DNA of 64,000 nt from Granulicella sibirica (GCF_004115155.1 NZ_RDSM01000002.1:62001-126000), one strand, 5' to 3'. Shown: positions 1-8,329, counted from the first letter of the stretch. The notes: generated by a model not told the origin, from the letters alone. Program-made: numbers and translations.

Positions 1-37
1 CGAACCAGTTCTCAGCCGTACACAGGTTTACAACGCC

Positions 38-1303
38 ATGAGCCAACAGAATCTTGTCCTCCTCGGCGTGAACCACAACACGGCCCCCATCGAGGTCCGC
101 GAACGCCTCGCCATTCCCGCAGGACGACTCGCCGACGCGACACGGACCCTTCTGCATCAGCCGGGTATCCGCGAGGGCCTCATCCTTTCGACCTGCAACC
201 GCGTCGAGCTGGTGACGCTGCAGGAGAATGAAGCCTCGCACAAGGCCGATTTGCTGCGCTTCCTTGACGAGTACTTTTCCGTCCCCGCTGCGACCATTCA
301 GCCGCATCTCTACGAGTTTCGCGAGCGGGAAGCGGTCCGCCATCTCTTCCGCGTCGCTAGTTCGCTTGATTCCATGGTCGTCGGAGAGCCGCAGATCCTT
401 GGGCAGGTCAAGGAGTCGTACACGGTCGCCCGCGAAGTGGGAGCCGTCTCCGGAACGCTGGATGGACTGCTGCAGCGCGCCTTCACCGTCGCAAAGCGCG
501 TCCGCACCGAGACTCAGATTGGCTCCTCCTCCGTTTCAATCGCCTCGGTGGCCGTCGATCTCGCTCGCAAGATCTTCGGATCTTTATCCGGAAAAACAAT
601 CCTGCTCGTGGGCGCAGGGAAGATGTCCGAACTCGCCGCCCGCCACCTCATCCAGCAGGGCGCCGCTTCGATCCTGGTTTCCAACCGGACCCCGGAGCGC
701 GCCGAAAAGATCGCCGCAACGATCGCGGCTTCCATCACGGACAGGCACTGCGATACCGAAGTCCTGCCCTTTGAGGCGCTCTACACGCAGGCCCACCGAG
801 CCGATATCGTCATCACCTCGACCGGATCGCCAGACAAGATCTTTACGCGCGCACATGGCCGCGCCTTCCTCGACCGCCGCCGCAATCGCCCCATGTTCTT
901 CATCGACATCGCCGTCCCCCGCGACGTGGATCCCGAGATGAACAAGGTCGAGGGCTGCTTCGTCTACGACATCGACGACCTTCAGCAGACCGCTTCGGCG
1001 AACCTCGCCGATCGCAGCCGCGAAGCTGCCGCCGCTGAAACGATCGTTTCGGGCGAAGTCGAGCGCTACCAGAAACGCCTGCTTACGCTCGACGCCGTCC
1101 CCGCGATCAAGGCATTGCAACAGAGCGCCGAGACGATCCGGCAGAATGAGATTCTCCGCGCTCAGTCGAAGCTCGCGGGACTGTCACCTGACCAGCGCGA
1201 GGCAGTGGAAGCACTCACCCGGGCGCTGACGGCGAAGCTCCTGCATCCGCAGCTTACGGCTCTTCGCCAGGGCGTACCAGGCCGCGAGCGTCCCGAGGAA
1301 TAG
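38..1303 (+). CDS. hemA: Glutamyl-tRNA reductase
   Basis: NADPH-dependent reduction of glutamyl-tRNA(Glu) to glutamate-1-semialdehyde, the first committed step of C5 tetrapyrrole synthesis in the cytoplasm. The 421-residue product has the full architecture of the family: an N-terminal catalytic domain with the STCNRVEL motif that holds the nucleophilic cysteine (about residue 52), a Rossmann domain with GAGKMSELA (about residues 190-200), and a C-terminal helical dimerisation region. Length is close to the usual 420. The ATG is preceded by only a weak AGG. hemC lies about 3.2 kb downstream on the same strand, separated from hemA by three opposite-strand genes, so the usual hemA-hemC linkage has been interrupted. 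Confidence 0.97.
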   Translation: MSQQNLVLLGVNHNTAPIEVRERLAIPAGRLADATRTLLHQPGIREGLILSTCNRVELVTLQENEASHKADLLRFLDEYFSVPAATIQPHLYEFREREAVRHLFRVASSLDSMVVGEPQILGQVKESYTVAREVGAVSGTLDGLLQRAFTVAKRVRTETQIGSSSVSIASVAVDLARKIFGSLSGKTILLVGAGKMSELAARHLIQQGAASILVSNRTPERAEKIAATIAASITDRHCDTEVLPFEALYTQAHRADIVITSTGSPDKIFTRAHGRAFLDRRRNRPMFFIDIAVPRDVDPEMNKVEGCFVYDIDDLQQTASANLADRSREAAAAETIVSGEVERYQKRLLTLDAVPAIKALQQSAETIRQNEILRAQSKLAGLSPDQREAVEALTRALTAKLLHPQLTALRQGVPGRERPEE

Positions 1304-1305
1304 AC

Positions 1306-2064
1306 CTACTTCGAAACCTGCACCGTTCTGCCATTCCAGGGCTGGAGAGGGCGCGCATTGTTTGGAAAGAGCTTCGCGAACGCCTGCTCCTCCGCGACGG
1401 AGATTTTGAGCGGCGACTTCATCACGAACCATCGCACGCCTTCCGTACAGGGGGGTGTCGTGAGCGAGCCCTCAAAGGTGTAATAGCCATGCGCCACCGG
1501 CAGCAACTGAGTCGGATCGAGCGTCGCGGCCACTGGCTTCACCTCGTTCTCGCTCTTCGGCAGGCTGTCCCACAGCTTCTGGATCACCGCATTGTTGTCG
1601 CCATCCGCAAGCAGCACCGCGACGACCGCGAGATGACCGTCCGCGTCCTTGTGCACCATGTGGATCACCATGTCGAAGTGCTTGCCTGCGATGGCCTCTT
1701 CGCTCGGGTGGTGGAAGTGGAACTGCACGAGTTCATAGCGGTGTCCGCTCGAAATCATCGAGCTCCCCGGTGGCACGATTACCTGCACGGTATGCCCGTT
1801 GTCGACGATCTTCCACTCCGCCGGGTGATAGTCGAAGGTAAGCTCCGGCAACGCCACACGCTTCGCGCCACGCAGGTCGATAGGCGACTCCATGTGTCCG
1901 AGGGCGCAGGCAGAGTTCGCCGGATCAAGCTGGCTCCAGTGTTCCGGGCCGTCCGCGCCGGCGTATCCCCAGTGTGCCGGGATGGGCTGCTGTGCAAGGA
2001 CGGTAGACAACGGGAGGACGAAGAGAAGGGAGCAGGAGAGCAAGAGCTTGCGGCAGGTGCGCAT
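1306..2064 (-). CDS. Secreted alpha-class carbonic anhydrase
   Basis: Catalyses reversible hydration of CO2, here predicted in the periplasm. The 252-residue protein begins with a hydrophobic signal peptide ending near LAQQ. The mature part opens with the alpha-CA motif HWGYAG, then carries the zinc-ligand segment QFHFHHPSEE (about residues 112-121), a third histidine in the following VIHMVHKD strand, and the conserved GSLTTPPCTEGVRW segment near the C-terminus. All catalytic elements appear intact. It is convergent with hemA, the stop codons being only about 3 bp apart, and it is oriented like the two ferritin-like genes behind it, from which it is separated by a strong terminator. GGAG lies about 8 bp before the ATG. 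Confidence 0.95.
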   Translation of the reverse strand: MRTCRKLLLSCSLLFVLPLSTVLAQQPIPAHWGYAGADGPEHWSQLDPANSACALGHMESPIDLRGAKRVALPELTFDYHPAEWKIVDNGHTVQVIVPPGSSMISSGHRYELVQFHFHHPSEEAIAGKHFDMVIHMVHKDADGHLAVVAVLLADGDNNAVIQKLWDSLPKSENEVKPVAATLDPTQLLPVAHGYYTFEGSLTTPPCTEGVRWFVMKSPLKISVAEEQAFAKLFPNNARPLQPWNGRTVQVSK

Positions 2065-2167
2065 GATGGAGGCTCCGAAAGCGACGTTGAGCCGCCCTGC
2101 CGTGGCAAGGGGATTCGGCTAAACGCCTGTATCGGCATAACCCCTGCTTGGCTACAGGCGAAGGTGC

Positions 2168-2202
2168 AAAAAACATGCCCCCGAGTAAGCCTCGGAGGCA
2201 TG
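2168..2202 (-). terminator. Rho-independent terminator of the ferritin-like operon
   Basis: On the minus strand CATGCCTCCGAG pairs with CTCGGGGGCATG (12 bp, one wobble) around a 5-nt loop and is followed directly by six T. It sits just past the stop codon of the ferritin-like gene ending at 2228 and before the carbonic anhydrase start. Confidence 0.85.
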
Positions 2203-2227
2203 AACCAACCAGCGTATTGCAAATGAT

Positions 2228-3193
2228 TTAGGAGATAGTTCCATTAAGCCCGGCCGGGAAGAATGCGCCGGTGTACTTGGTCGTGCCTCCCGTCGTCACA
2301 CCGCCCGCTGTCACAATCGCAAGAACCTGCGTCGTGCTTCGCGTGAAGGCGAGAGAGTGATCGGTGGAGGCGTCGGCAATAGTCAACGCGGGATATGTGG
2401 CGGATGACCCGTTCAGCGCGACCATCGCCGTCGTGACGCCGATGTCGTCCACCGTCCCACCGCTCCCGTTTGCAAGTGTGGCGCGCGCGGTAGAGATAGC
2501 CTGGGTATACCCGGTGAGAACACCCGCGCCCGCATCCAGTTCGTTGATGGAAGTGCGGACCAGTCCGGCGTGATAGGCCTCCACGGCAAGGATGCCCGCG
2601 GCCGCCGGAAGCACGACAGTCTTATCCGAGATCAGCGCTGCTGCGCCCCCGTAGGCCGACACGCCCACGTCCTCGAAGATATAAGCCCCGATGAGGAAGT
2701 TTGCGTCGCTGGCGAACGGATCGAAAGCCGAGCCGAGCCCAGCCAGCGTCGCTAGTCCGTTGAAGGAGTTATACAGATCGATGTTGGGCATCGAGACGGC
2801 ATTCTTCCCAAGTGCCGATTGCAGGAAGAGAACGTGCTTCCCCTCTTCGACCGCTGTCTCAAGCGCATAGTTCTTGATCAGGGTAGACGAGAAGGGAACT
2901 GCAGCGAAGCTGGGCTTGAGCGTGACCGTTCCAGCTGTACCGCCATTGACCGCGACCGGAATCGGCGACGGGAGATTGTCGATGGTGACACCGTTCGCGG
3001 CAAGGTTATAGAACTGCGCTTCGAGGTATTCGAGGTTAAGAGCGAAGTTCAGTATGTCGTTGTCGGTGACCGCGGCCGCTGCCTGCGCCTTGGGTGCGAA
3101 TGCAAGACCCGCAAGCGCCACACCACCGATGGCAAGGAGTTGACGACGGCTCGAGATGATAGCGTCCAGTTGCTTTGTTTCTGTATTTGCCAT
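2228..3193 (-). CDS. Tat-exported ferritin-like (Ferritin_2/Rds1-type) protein
   Basis: The 321-residue protein has a Tat-like N-terminus (SSRRQLLAIGGVALAGLAF, then AQAAAA) and a core resembling the Ferritin_2 domain. That core includes the characteristic NFALNLEYLEAQFYNLAA helix (about residues 48-65) and later carboxylate-rich helices (ALETAVEEGKHVLFL; AGILAVEAYHAGLVR) that could supply di-iron ligands. The biochemical role of this exported family is not established; oxidative or desiccation stress functions have been suggested for relatives. It is the second gene of an operon with the related gene at 3207-4124 (13-bp gap) and ends at a strong terminator. AAGGAC lies 9 bp upstream of the ATG. 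Confidence 0.85.
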   Translation of the reverse strand: MANTETKQLDAIISSRRQLLAIGGVALAGLAFAPKAQAAAAVTDNDILNFALNLEYLEAQFYNLAANGVTIDNLPSPIPVAVNGGTAGTVTLKPSFAAVPFSSTLIKNYALETAVEEGKHVLFLQSALGKNAVSMPNIDLYNSFNGLATLAGLGSAFDPFASDANFLIGAYIFEDVGVSAYGGAAALISDKTVVLPAAAGILAVEAYHAGLVRTSINELDAGAGVLTGYTQAISTARATLANGSGGTVDDIGVTTAMVALNGSSATYPALTIADASTDHSLAFTRSTTQVLAIVTAGGVTTGGTTKYTGAFFPAGLNGTIS

Positions 3194-3206
3194 GGAATGT
3201 CTGTCC

Positions 3207-4124
3207 TTAGGATGCCGTGGTGGTGATGACGCCGTTCATGCCGTTGGGGAAGAATCCGCCCTTGCTGACTCCCGCGCCGCCGCCCGTGCCGTACACGATG
3301 TGCAGCACCTGGCTGGTGTTGCGCGCGTAGGCAATTGCATTGCTGTTGGCGGCAACGATGCTGGTTTGCGAAAGGACCGTTTCATTGCCGCCACCGAGCG
3401 TGCTGCGCAACGCAATGATCTGGTTAGCGTAATTGAGGTAGGTGTTATCCCCTCCGATCGACGTAGCCACAATGCGCGAGCGAAGTTCGGCGGCATGGTA
3501 AGCCTCTACGGCCATGATGCTTGCCGCTGCTGTCAGCAAAGTGTTGCTGCTGAGCAGGGGAGCGGCTCCGTTGTAAGCCGTGACGCCTACGTCCTCGAAG
3601 ATGAACGCGCCGATGAGGAAGTTCGTTGGGTTGAGAAACGGGTTGAACATGGGTCCGATGCCGGCGGCCGTAGCCAGGGCGTTGAATGAGTTTGTGAAGT
3701 CGAGGTTAGGTCGTCCGACGGGCGTTCCGCTGTTGCCCGAAATTGCCGCTCGGATAAAACGAACGTGGTTCAGCTCCGCCTGTGCGATCTCGTTGGCGTA
3801 CGCTGCTTGTGCCGCGGTGAAGCCTGGAACAGCAGTTCCGCCAACAACGGTGCCGGAGCCGCCATCGGCGGAGGAGATACCGCTTCCGGTCGCTGCGCGG
3901 AGATAGAACTCGGCTTCCAGGTACTCGAGGTTCAGGGCGAAGTTCAGGACGTCGTTATCCGGCAGGTCGAGCGCCGGCGGCGTGGTTGGAGTTGTCGGCG
4001 ATACGGCGGTACCAGAATCGCTATTGCAGCCAGTAACGATGGCCGCTGCGCCGAGAGCACCGGCGCCAGCAAGAAAGCTGCGTCGCGATGGCCCGGAGTG
4101 GAGAAGTTGCTCGATCTTGTTCAC
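3207..4124 (-). CDS. Tat-exported ferritin-like lipoprotein
   Basis: A 305-residue paralogue of the next gene. The N-terminus PSRRSFLAGAGALGAAAI followed by VTGC combines a twin-arginine motif with a lipobox-type cysteine, so a Tat-exported, lipid-anchored protein is likely. The core repeats the Ferritin_2 hallmarks NFALNLEYLEAEFYLRAA, EIAQAELNHVRFIRAA and SIMAVEAYHAAELRSR, which carry the Glu/His residues expected of a carboxylate-bridged metal site. The start is a GTG with an excellent GGAGGT 8 bp upstream. It is first in a two-gene operon. Upstream lie a triple 19-bp tandem repeat and the divergent hemC gene. The metal-binding function is inferred from the fold only. Confidence 0.85.
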   Translation of the reverse strand: MNKIEQLLHSGPSRRSFLAGAGALGAAAIVTGCNSDSGTAVSPTTPTTPPALDLPDNDVLNFALNLEYLEAEFYLRAATGSGISSADGGSGTVVGGTAVPGFTAAQAAYANEIAQAELNHVRFIRAAISGNSGTPVGRPNLDFTNSFNALATAAGIGPMFNPFLNPTNFLIGAFIFEDVGVTAYNGAAPLLSSNTLLTAAASIMAVEAYHAAELRSRIVATSIGGDNTYLNYANQIIALRSTLGGGNETVLSQTSIVAANSNAIAYARNTSQVLHIVYGTGGGAGVSKGGFFPNGMNGVITTTAS

Positions 4125-4468
4125 TTGAATCGACCTCCGAAATGAAACGGTTAAACGATCTACGAACGAGAAAGAAATCTACGAACGAGAAAGAAATCTG
4201 CGAACGAGAAAGAAAGAGCTACGTGCCTTGTCGAAGCCTGGGTAAGGCTTAACTTCTATTACGGCCTGACCGTACTTCTGGATTTGTGAAAATGCGAATC
4301 GTTTGTCAGCTTTCGTAGAAGACGAGGAAGAGACGGTTCCTGCGGGGCAACACCACGTAGGATGCGCGAAAAAGGGAAAGTGTAACCAACGTGAATCGAA
4401 CCGGGCGCTCACTCGTCTTATGTGCGACTTAGCGCCGGATGCCGTCCCTGCCGTATCCTGCTTAAGAC
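4125..4468. other. Divergent intergenic region between ferritin-like operon and hemC
   Basis: This 344-bp gap is the shared upstream region of the ferritin-like operon (leftward) and hemC (rightward). It holds the ribosome-binding site of the leftward GTG start and the 19-bp tandem repeat at 4160-4216. I see no convincing ORF or RNA gene in the rest, and no promoter I could defend by eye. Confidence 0.6.
4160..4216. repeat. Three tandem 19-bp repeats
   Basis: CTACGAACGAGAAAGAAAT occurs twice exactly (4160-4178, 4179-4197). A third copy with two changes follows (4198-4216). It lies in the upstream region of the ferritin-like operon, roughly 35-90 bp ahead of the GTG start, where it could be a repeated regulator site or simply a replication-slippage repeat. 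Confidence 0.9.
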
Positions 4469-5413
4469 ATGAAGCCCACACCTATTCGCATCGGCTCCCG
4501 AGGATCTCAGCTCGCCCTCTGGCAAGCCAACCACATTTCGTATGCCCTACGCGACGCAGGCTATCAGACCGAGATCGAGATCATCCGCACCACCGGCGAC
4601 CGCATGCAGCAGCCCGGCTTTGTCCCACCCCCGGGGCTCGACGGCAAAGGCATCTTCATCAAGGAGATCGAAGAAGCGCTCGAAGATGGACGCATCGACC
4701 TCGCCGTTCACTCCCTCAAGGATCTGCCCACCCAACTCGAACCTCAGTTCGAAATAGCCGCTATCCCCAAGCGCGCGGACCCACGCGATGTCCTTGTCTG
4801 CGAGCAGTTCTGGGCGCTCCACACCCTGCCCGATAACGCCACCGTCGGCACCACGAGCCCACGCCGCCGCGCCCAGCTTCTCGCTCTCCGGCCCGACCTC
4901 AATTTCGTAGACGTTCGCGGCAACATCGACACCCGTTTGAAAAAGTTCGCTGACGGCAAGTGCGACGCTCTTGTCCTCGCAGCCGCCGGACTGGACCGCC
5001 TCAATCGCGCCGAGTGGGTTCACCAGCGCTTCGATCCCACCGAGGTCTGTCCTGCTCCCGGCCAGGGAGCCCTCGCACTCGAAACACGCTCCGGCTCAAC
5101 CGAACGCGACCAGTACATCCGTCAGTCGATCTCCTTCTTCAACCATCCACACACTCGCTTCTCTGTCGAAGCCGAACGGTCTGTCCTCGACGTCCTCGGC
5201 GGAGGCTGCCAGCTCCCCGTAGGCGTTCTCTGCCAGCCAACCAGCGAAGGCTACAAGATGTACTCCCAGGTCGTCGCCCCCGACGGCGACACCATGATCC
5301 AGCTCGAAGCCGAATCCACCCACTCCGCCGACCCCATCGAGTTCGGCCAGCGCGTCGCGGCCCACCTGAAAGAACGTGGAGCCCTCGACCTGCTGGCGGC
5401 AACTGCCAACTAG
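4469..5413 (+). CDS. hemC: Hydroxymethylbilane synthase (porphobilinogen deaminase)
   Basis: Polymerises four porphobilinogen units to hydroxymethylbilane in tetrapyrrole synthesis. The 314-residue product shows the N-terminal IRIGSRGSQLALWQAN, the arginine-rich TSPRRRAQLLALRPDL segment that binds pyrrole carboxylates, and the GGGCQLPVGV loop (about residue 246) whose cysteine carries the dipyrromethane cofactor. Length is typical. It is transcribed alone here, convergent with the small DUF4188 gene. A perfect 8-bp hairpin (CGGATGGG-AGA-CCCATCCG, 5436-5454) lies just past its stop, but without a T-run. Confidence 0.97.
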   Translation: MKPTPIRIGSRGSQLALWQANHISYALRDAGYQTEIEIIRTTGDRMQQPGFVPPPGLDGKGIFIKEIEEALEDGRIDLAVHSLKDLPTQLEPQFEIAAIPKRADPRDVLVCEQFWALHTLPDNATVGTTSPRRRAQLLALRPDLNFVDVRGNIDTRLKKFADGKCDALVLAAAGLDRLNRAEWVHQRFDPTEVCPAPGQGALALETRSGSTERDQYIRQSISFFNHPHTRFSVEAERSVLDVLGGGCQLPVGVLCQPTSEGYKMYSQVVAPDGDTMIQLEAESTHSADPIEFGQRVAAHLKERGALDLLAATAN

Positions 5414-5421
5414 GTTAGGCC

Positions 5422-5913
5422 CTAGCTATCCTCATCGGATGGGAGACCCATCCGGTCCTTCGCTCCCTGCCGTCGCCCGGTGGCCGCCACCTGTTTGCCG
5501 GCCTTCGCCAGACCCCAGAGCGGCATATTCGCATAAACACACTCGTATCGATTCGCCGCAACTTCGTACGTCTCGTGCCAGATCCCGACACTGCCGTCCG
5601 AACCGACGCTCCGATTAAACGCCGCCCACGCCGGTAGATGGTGCGCGTTCCGATCCTGTGCATAAGTATGAAGCTGTTCGAAGCTCCGCCAGTACTGCAC
5701 CATGGCCACGCCACGCCACGTAAACATCGGCTCGGCATACAGGAATCCCATCTCGGGATGGGCGACCAGCTCTCGAATCATCGGTCCCATGGCCCTCGCG
5801 ACCGGCATCCACTTTCCGAAAGCAAAGAAGCGGTTGATCCGAAAGCCGATGAGAAAAATGACAAAAGGCCCCTCTATCCGAGCTGACGCGCGTCCCGCGA
5901 ATATCTTTGCCAC
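5422..5913 (-). CDS. DUF4188 family protein (monooxygenase-like)
   Basis: Matches the DUF4188 family, a heme-degrading-monooxygenase-like ferredoxin fold whose function is unproven. The signature is ARIEGPFVIFLIGFRINRFF near the N-terminus, followed by HPEMGFLYAEPMFTWRG and MVQYWRSFEQLHTYAQ. I chose the GTG at 5913 (163 aa): GGGGA sits about 6 bp upstream, the family starts shortly before the ARIEGPFV motif, and this start avoids overlapping the upstream gene that ends at 5937. An in-frame ATG at 5982 would add 23 residues of low-complexity sequence. It probably shares a transcript with the gene at 5937-6482. Confidence 0.8.
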   Translation of the reverse strand: MAKIFAGRASARIEGPFVIFLIGFRINRFFAFGKWMPVARAMGPMIRELVAHPEMGFLYAEPMFTWRGVAMVQYWRSFEQLHTYAQDRNAHHLPAWAAFNRSVGSDGSVGIWHETYEVAANRYECVYANMPLWGLAKAGKQVAATGRRQGAKDRMGLPSDEDS

Positions 5914-5936
5914 GTTGTTCCCCAGTCCCGGTAGAG

Positions 5937-6482
5937 CTACTCCGCCTTCACCAGCGTCAGTGCCGTCAAATTCCTCACCCACCGCTGTGGCTTGCTGTCC
6001 TCCGAGCTGACCAGCTTGAAAGCCCCATCGTCGCCCAGCGCTTGCCCGCCCAGCTTCGTCGCCACGAGGACCTGCCCGGCATGCGCCGCCCCGTCGATCT
6101 CGATCCCCGAGTACAGCACCCAGTACTTGTCCGTCCCCGCCGCCTTCACATAGCTCCGCAGCAGCGCCTTCCCCAACGAGCCGTCCCCGGCCCCAGCCTT
6201 CGCGAGCACCTCCGTCAGCAAAACCCCGGAGTACGTCTCGTCCATGCTGTTGTGCGCGTTATGGACGGTCACCGTCTTCTGCGTCATCGCCTCCAGGTCC
6301 GCCGTGGTGAAGGTAACCGTCTTTCCCTCGACCGACACCATCAGTGCCGCGGAAGGCACAGCCTTGGCGTGGGCATGCTCCGCCATCGGAGCCCCGGCCT
6401 GCGCTCCGCCGCACACGGGAAACGCACCCAGACTGAAAACAAGAGCCACAAACGGGAGCGCCACGGCACGCGACATGTTCAT
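5937..6482 (-). CDS. Exported molybdopterin-binding-domain-like protein lacking cysteines
   Basis: A 181-residue protein with a signal peptide (MNMSRAVALPFVALVFSLGA...). The body resembles the sulfite-oxidase-type molybdopterin-binding fold often annotated as molybdopterin-dependent oxidoreductase: TTADLEAMTQKTVTVHNAH, YSGVLLTEVLAKAG and RWVRNLTALTLV are typical. No cysteine occurs in the mature part, so the thiolate ligand that binds Mo in true sulfite oxidases is missing. A catalytic Moco role is therefore doubtful; a binding or accessory role is more likely. It lies upstream of the DUF4188 gene on the same strand and is divergent from nuoI. Confidence 0.72.
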   Translation of the reverse strand: MNMSRAVALPFVALVFSLGAFPVCGGAQAGAPMAEHAHAKAVPSAALMVSVEGKTVTFTTADLEAMTQKTVTVHNAHNSMDETYSGVLLTEVLAKAGAGDGSLGKALLRSYVKAAGTDKYWVLYSGIEIDGAAHAGQVLVATKLGGQALGDDGAFKLVSSEDSKPQRWVRNLTALTLVKAE

Positions 6483-6522
6483 GCCTTCAGCCTAACCCAC
6501 ACGTCGTCGTATACTCAAAACC

Positions 6523-7029
6523 ATGTCCATGATCCGCGACGCTGCCGCCATCGCCAAGGGAATGTCCATCACCTTCAAGGAGATGTTCCAGCCCACCGAA
6601 GTTGAAAACTACCCCGACGGCAAAGGCCCCATGCGCGGCGCCATCTTTCAGGAGCGTTTTCGCGGCAAGCACCAGCTCCAGCGCGACGAAGATGGCCTCG
6701 AAAAATGCGTCGCCTGCTTCCTCTGCGCCGCGGCCTGTCCTTCGAACTGCATCTACATCGAAGCCGCCGAGAACACCGAAGAGGTCCGCATCTCTTCCGC
6801 CGAGCGCTACGCCAAGGTCTACAACATCGACTACAACCGCTGCATCTTCTGCGGTTACTGTGTCGAGGCCTGCCCCACCGACGCCATCACCCACGGCCAT
6901 GGCTTCGAGCTCGCCTCGCTCAACGCGACCACCCTGGTCATGCGCAAGGAAGACCTTCTCGTCGGCATCCGCCCCGCGCTTCCGCTCGAGGGCCGCAACG
7001 AGCAGGATCTCGCGAACGTGCTCAGCTAA
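6523..7029 (+). CDS. nuoI: NADH-quinone oxidoreductase subunit I (two 4Fe-4S clusters)
   Basis: Complex I subunit that carries clusters N6a and N6b and relays electrons toward the quinone site. Two classical ferredoxin motifs are present: CVACFLCAAACPSNC (about residues 66-80) and CIFCGYCVEACPTDA (about residues 107-121). The N-terminal membrane-associating helix region (AAIAKGMSITFKEMFQPTE) and the NYPDGKGPMRGAIFQERFRG segment are typical of NuoI; 168 residues is the normal size. No other nuo genes lie in the window, so it is encoded apart from a complete complex I operon here. The ATG at 6529 is an alternative start. Confidence 0.9.
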   Translation: MSMIRDAAAIAKGMSITFKEMFQPTEVENYPDGKGPMRGAIFQERFRGKHQLQRDEDGLEKCVACFLCAAACPSNCIYIEAAENTEEVRISSAERYAKVYNIDYNRCIFCGYCVEACPTDAITHGHGFELASLNATTLVMRKEDLLVGIRPALPLEGRNEQDLANVLS

Positions 7030-7044
7030 GACTCTTTAGCCAAA

Positions 7045-7658
7045 GTGAACGCACCCTCCCAGCCTTGGCGGGAAGCCCTTGAGCTCTACGTCCGGGAGAA
7101 CGCGAAGCCGGCGAAAAGTACGGCCACCAGCCCCGCCTCTATGCACTCACCCAGGTCATCGGGACAGAACTGACCTACGACGATGACGTCGTCTACGCCG
7201 CGGCCTGGCTGCATGATATGGGCGTCTTCGTCGGCCACCGCCCGGAGGAGCAGGAAGCCCTCGAACGTTGGGACAGCGTCGCCTACGCGGTTGATCTCGC
7301 CCCCAGGGTCCTGATCTCCAACGGCTTTCCCTCCGCGAAGCTTGAAGCCGTCGTCGAGTGCATTCGGCACCACCAGCCCTCGACCGAGCCAAAGTCCCTC
7401 GAGAGCACCATCCTCCGCGACGCCGACATCCTCGAGCAGCTCGGAGCCATCGGCATCCTTCGCACCGTAGCCAAGGTCGGCCGCGACACCCGTTTCGTCA
7501 CCTTTTCGGACGCCGTCGCCTCACTCCAGAAGGCGCTCGACCATCTGCCCCCTCTTCTTCGCCTTGCCTCCGCACGCCGCCTGGCCGAGGAGCGCATTCG
7601 CATCCTCCGCGAGTTCCTGCAGGCCGCAGCCACCGAGGGAAGCGGGCGTCTGCACTAG
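7045..7658 (+). pseudogene. HD-domain phosphohydrolase with apparent single-base frameshift
   Basis: Reading from the GTG at 7045 gives an HD-family-like start (QPWREALELYVRENAKPA). The continuation (EKYGHQPRLYALTQ, then WLHDMGVFVGH, then CIRHHQP and ILRDADILEQLG) is in another frame, open from 7083 to the stop at 7658. Restoring one G near 7110-7113 would join the two halves. The longest intact ORF starts at ATG 7218 (146 aa) but lacks the first metal-ligand His of the HD domain, in HQPRLY. Either the gene is broken or the base call is wrong. It begins 15 bp after nuoI and would be a predicted metal-dependent phosphohydrolase. Confidence 0.6.
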
Positions 7659-7864
7659 ACAACGCCATCTTCCGTTCAAGACTTGTTATGTCGCATATGT
7701 AACATTGGATTCCGACAAAAAACAAAATACAAGTTCTGCAAACCCTTTTGTAAACTCTACGGGTACCCTCCGTTTTATTCCGATTCGCGGACGGTCGGGG
7801 TCTGTTTCGGCCTCAAACCGCCGCAGGCTGGTGTGCGAAAAATGTTGTCGCAGGAGCAAGGTCT

Positions 7865-8254
7865 TTGGTACCGGTAACCGGCAGCTCACAACCCGAACAG
7901 AAGCAGAGAATCCTCCACATCTGCCGGCGCGAGATGCTCCGGCCTCTTCGCGACCAGATCCTCCGCATCTCCGGCTTCGAGGTCGACTCCACCCTCAGCG
8001 CCACGGACGGTCTGTCAATCTTCATGACCAAGCCCTTCGACCTCGTCCTCATCGACGTTGAGGGAGAGGACGGCATCCCTGAAGCTGAGCACCTCTGTTC
8101 CGAGGTCAAGACCGCCAGGCACGAGCAACTCGTCGCCTTCGTTTGCAACTGGCGCGTCGCCATCCTCACCGACTGCCCCGACGAGATCCTCCGCACAGAG
8201 TTCGACCCCGCCTCGTTCGTCGAAGGCGTCCGCGACATCGTCGTCCGCCACTAG
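7865..8254 (+). CDS. Small CheY-like receiver-domain protein
   Basis: 129 residues with the alternating helix/strand pattern of a single receiver domain: QRILHICRREMLRPLRDQI, then GFEVDSTLSATDGLSIF, then FDLVLIDVEGED, whose aspartate (about residue 62) would be the phospho-acceptor. The acidic pair normally found after the first strand is missing (ICRRE instead of a DD motif), and the conserved switch Thr and Lys are not evident. It may therefore be a degenerate, phosphorylation-independent receiver. The start is a TTG with AGGAG about 9 bp upstream. No output domain and no neighbouring kinase. The 200 bp upstream are relatively AT-rich and contain no gene I could support. Confidence 0.6.
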   Translation: MVPVTGSSQPEQKQRILHICRREMLRPLRDQILRISGFEVDSTLSATDGLSIFMTKPFDLVLIDVEGEDGIPEAEHLCSEVKTARHEQLVAFVCNWRVAILTDCPDEILRTEFDPASFVEGVRDIVVRH

Positions 8255-8285
8255 ACATCAGCGCCTTTCCTCAGCCCAGCTGGTT

Positions 8286-8329
8286 GGGTGCCCCATCTTC
8301 GCCGATGGTCTCATCGTCGGCTAAGGTGG
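8286..8329 (+). repeat. Dispersed repeat A, copy 1 (forward)
   Basis: A 44-bp block beginning GGGTGCCCCATCTTCGCCGA and ending TCATCGTCGGCTAAGGTGG. It recurs in reverse orientation at 36428-36480 and 55511-55557. It contains an internal inverted motif (CGCCGA / TCGTCGGC). It lies in the gap after the receiver-domain gene. Confidence 0.8.

Noticed and set aside
1..41. Possible 3' end of an upstream gene whose TGA overlaps the hemA ATG
   Set aside because: Only 12 codons are visible; they cannot be assigned to a family.
7683..7877. 64-codon Cys/Tyr-rich ORF before the receiver gene
   Set aside because: No ribosome-binding site, overlaps the next gene, and the Cys spacing matches no zinc or iron motif.
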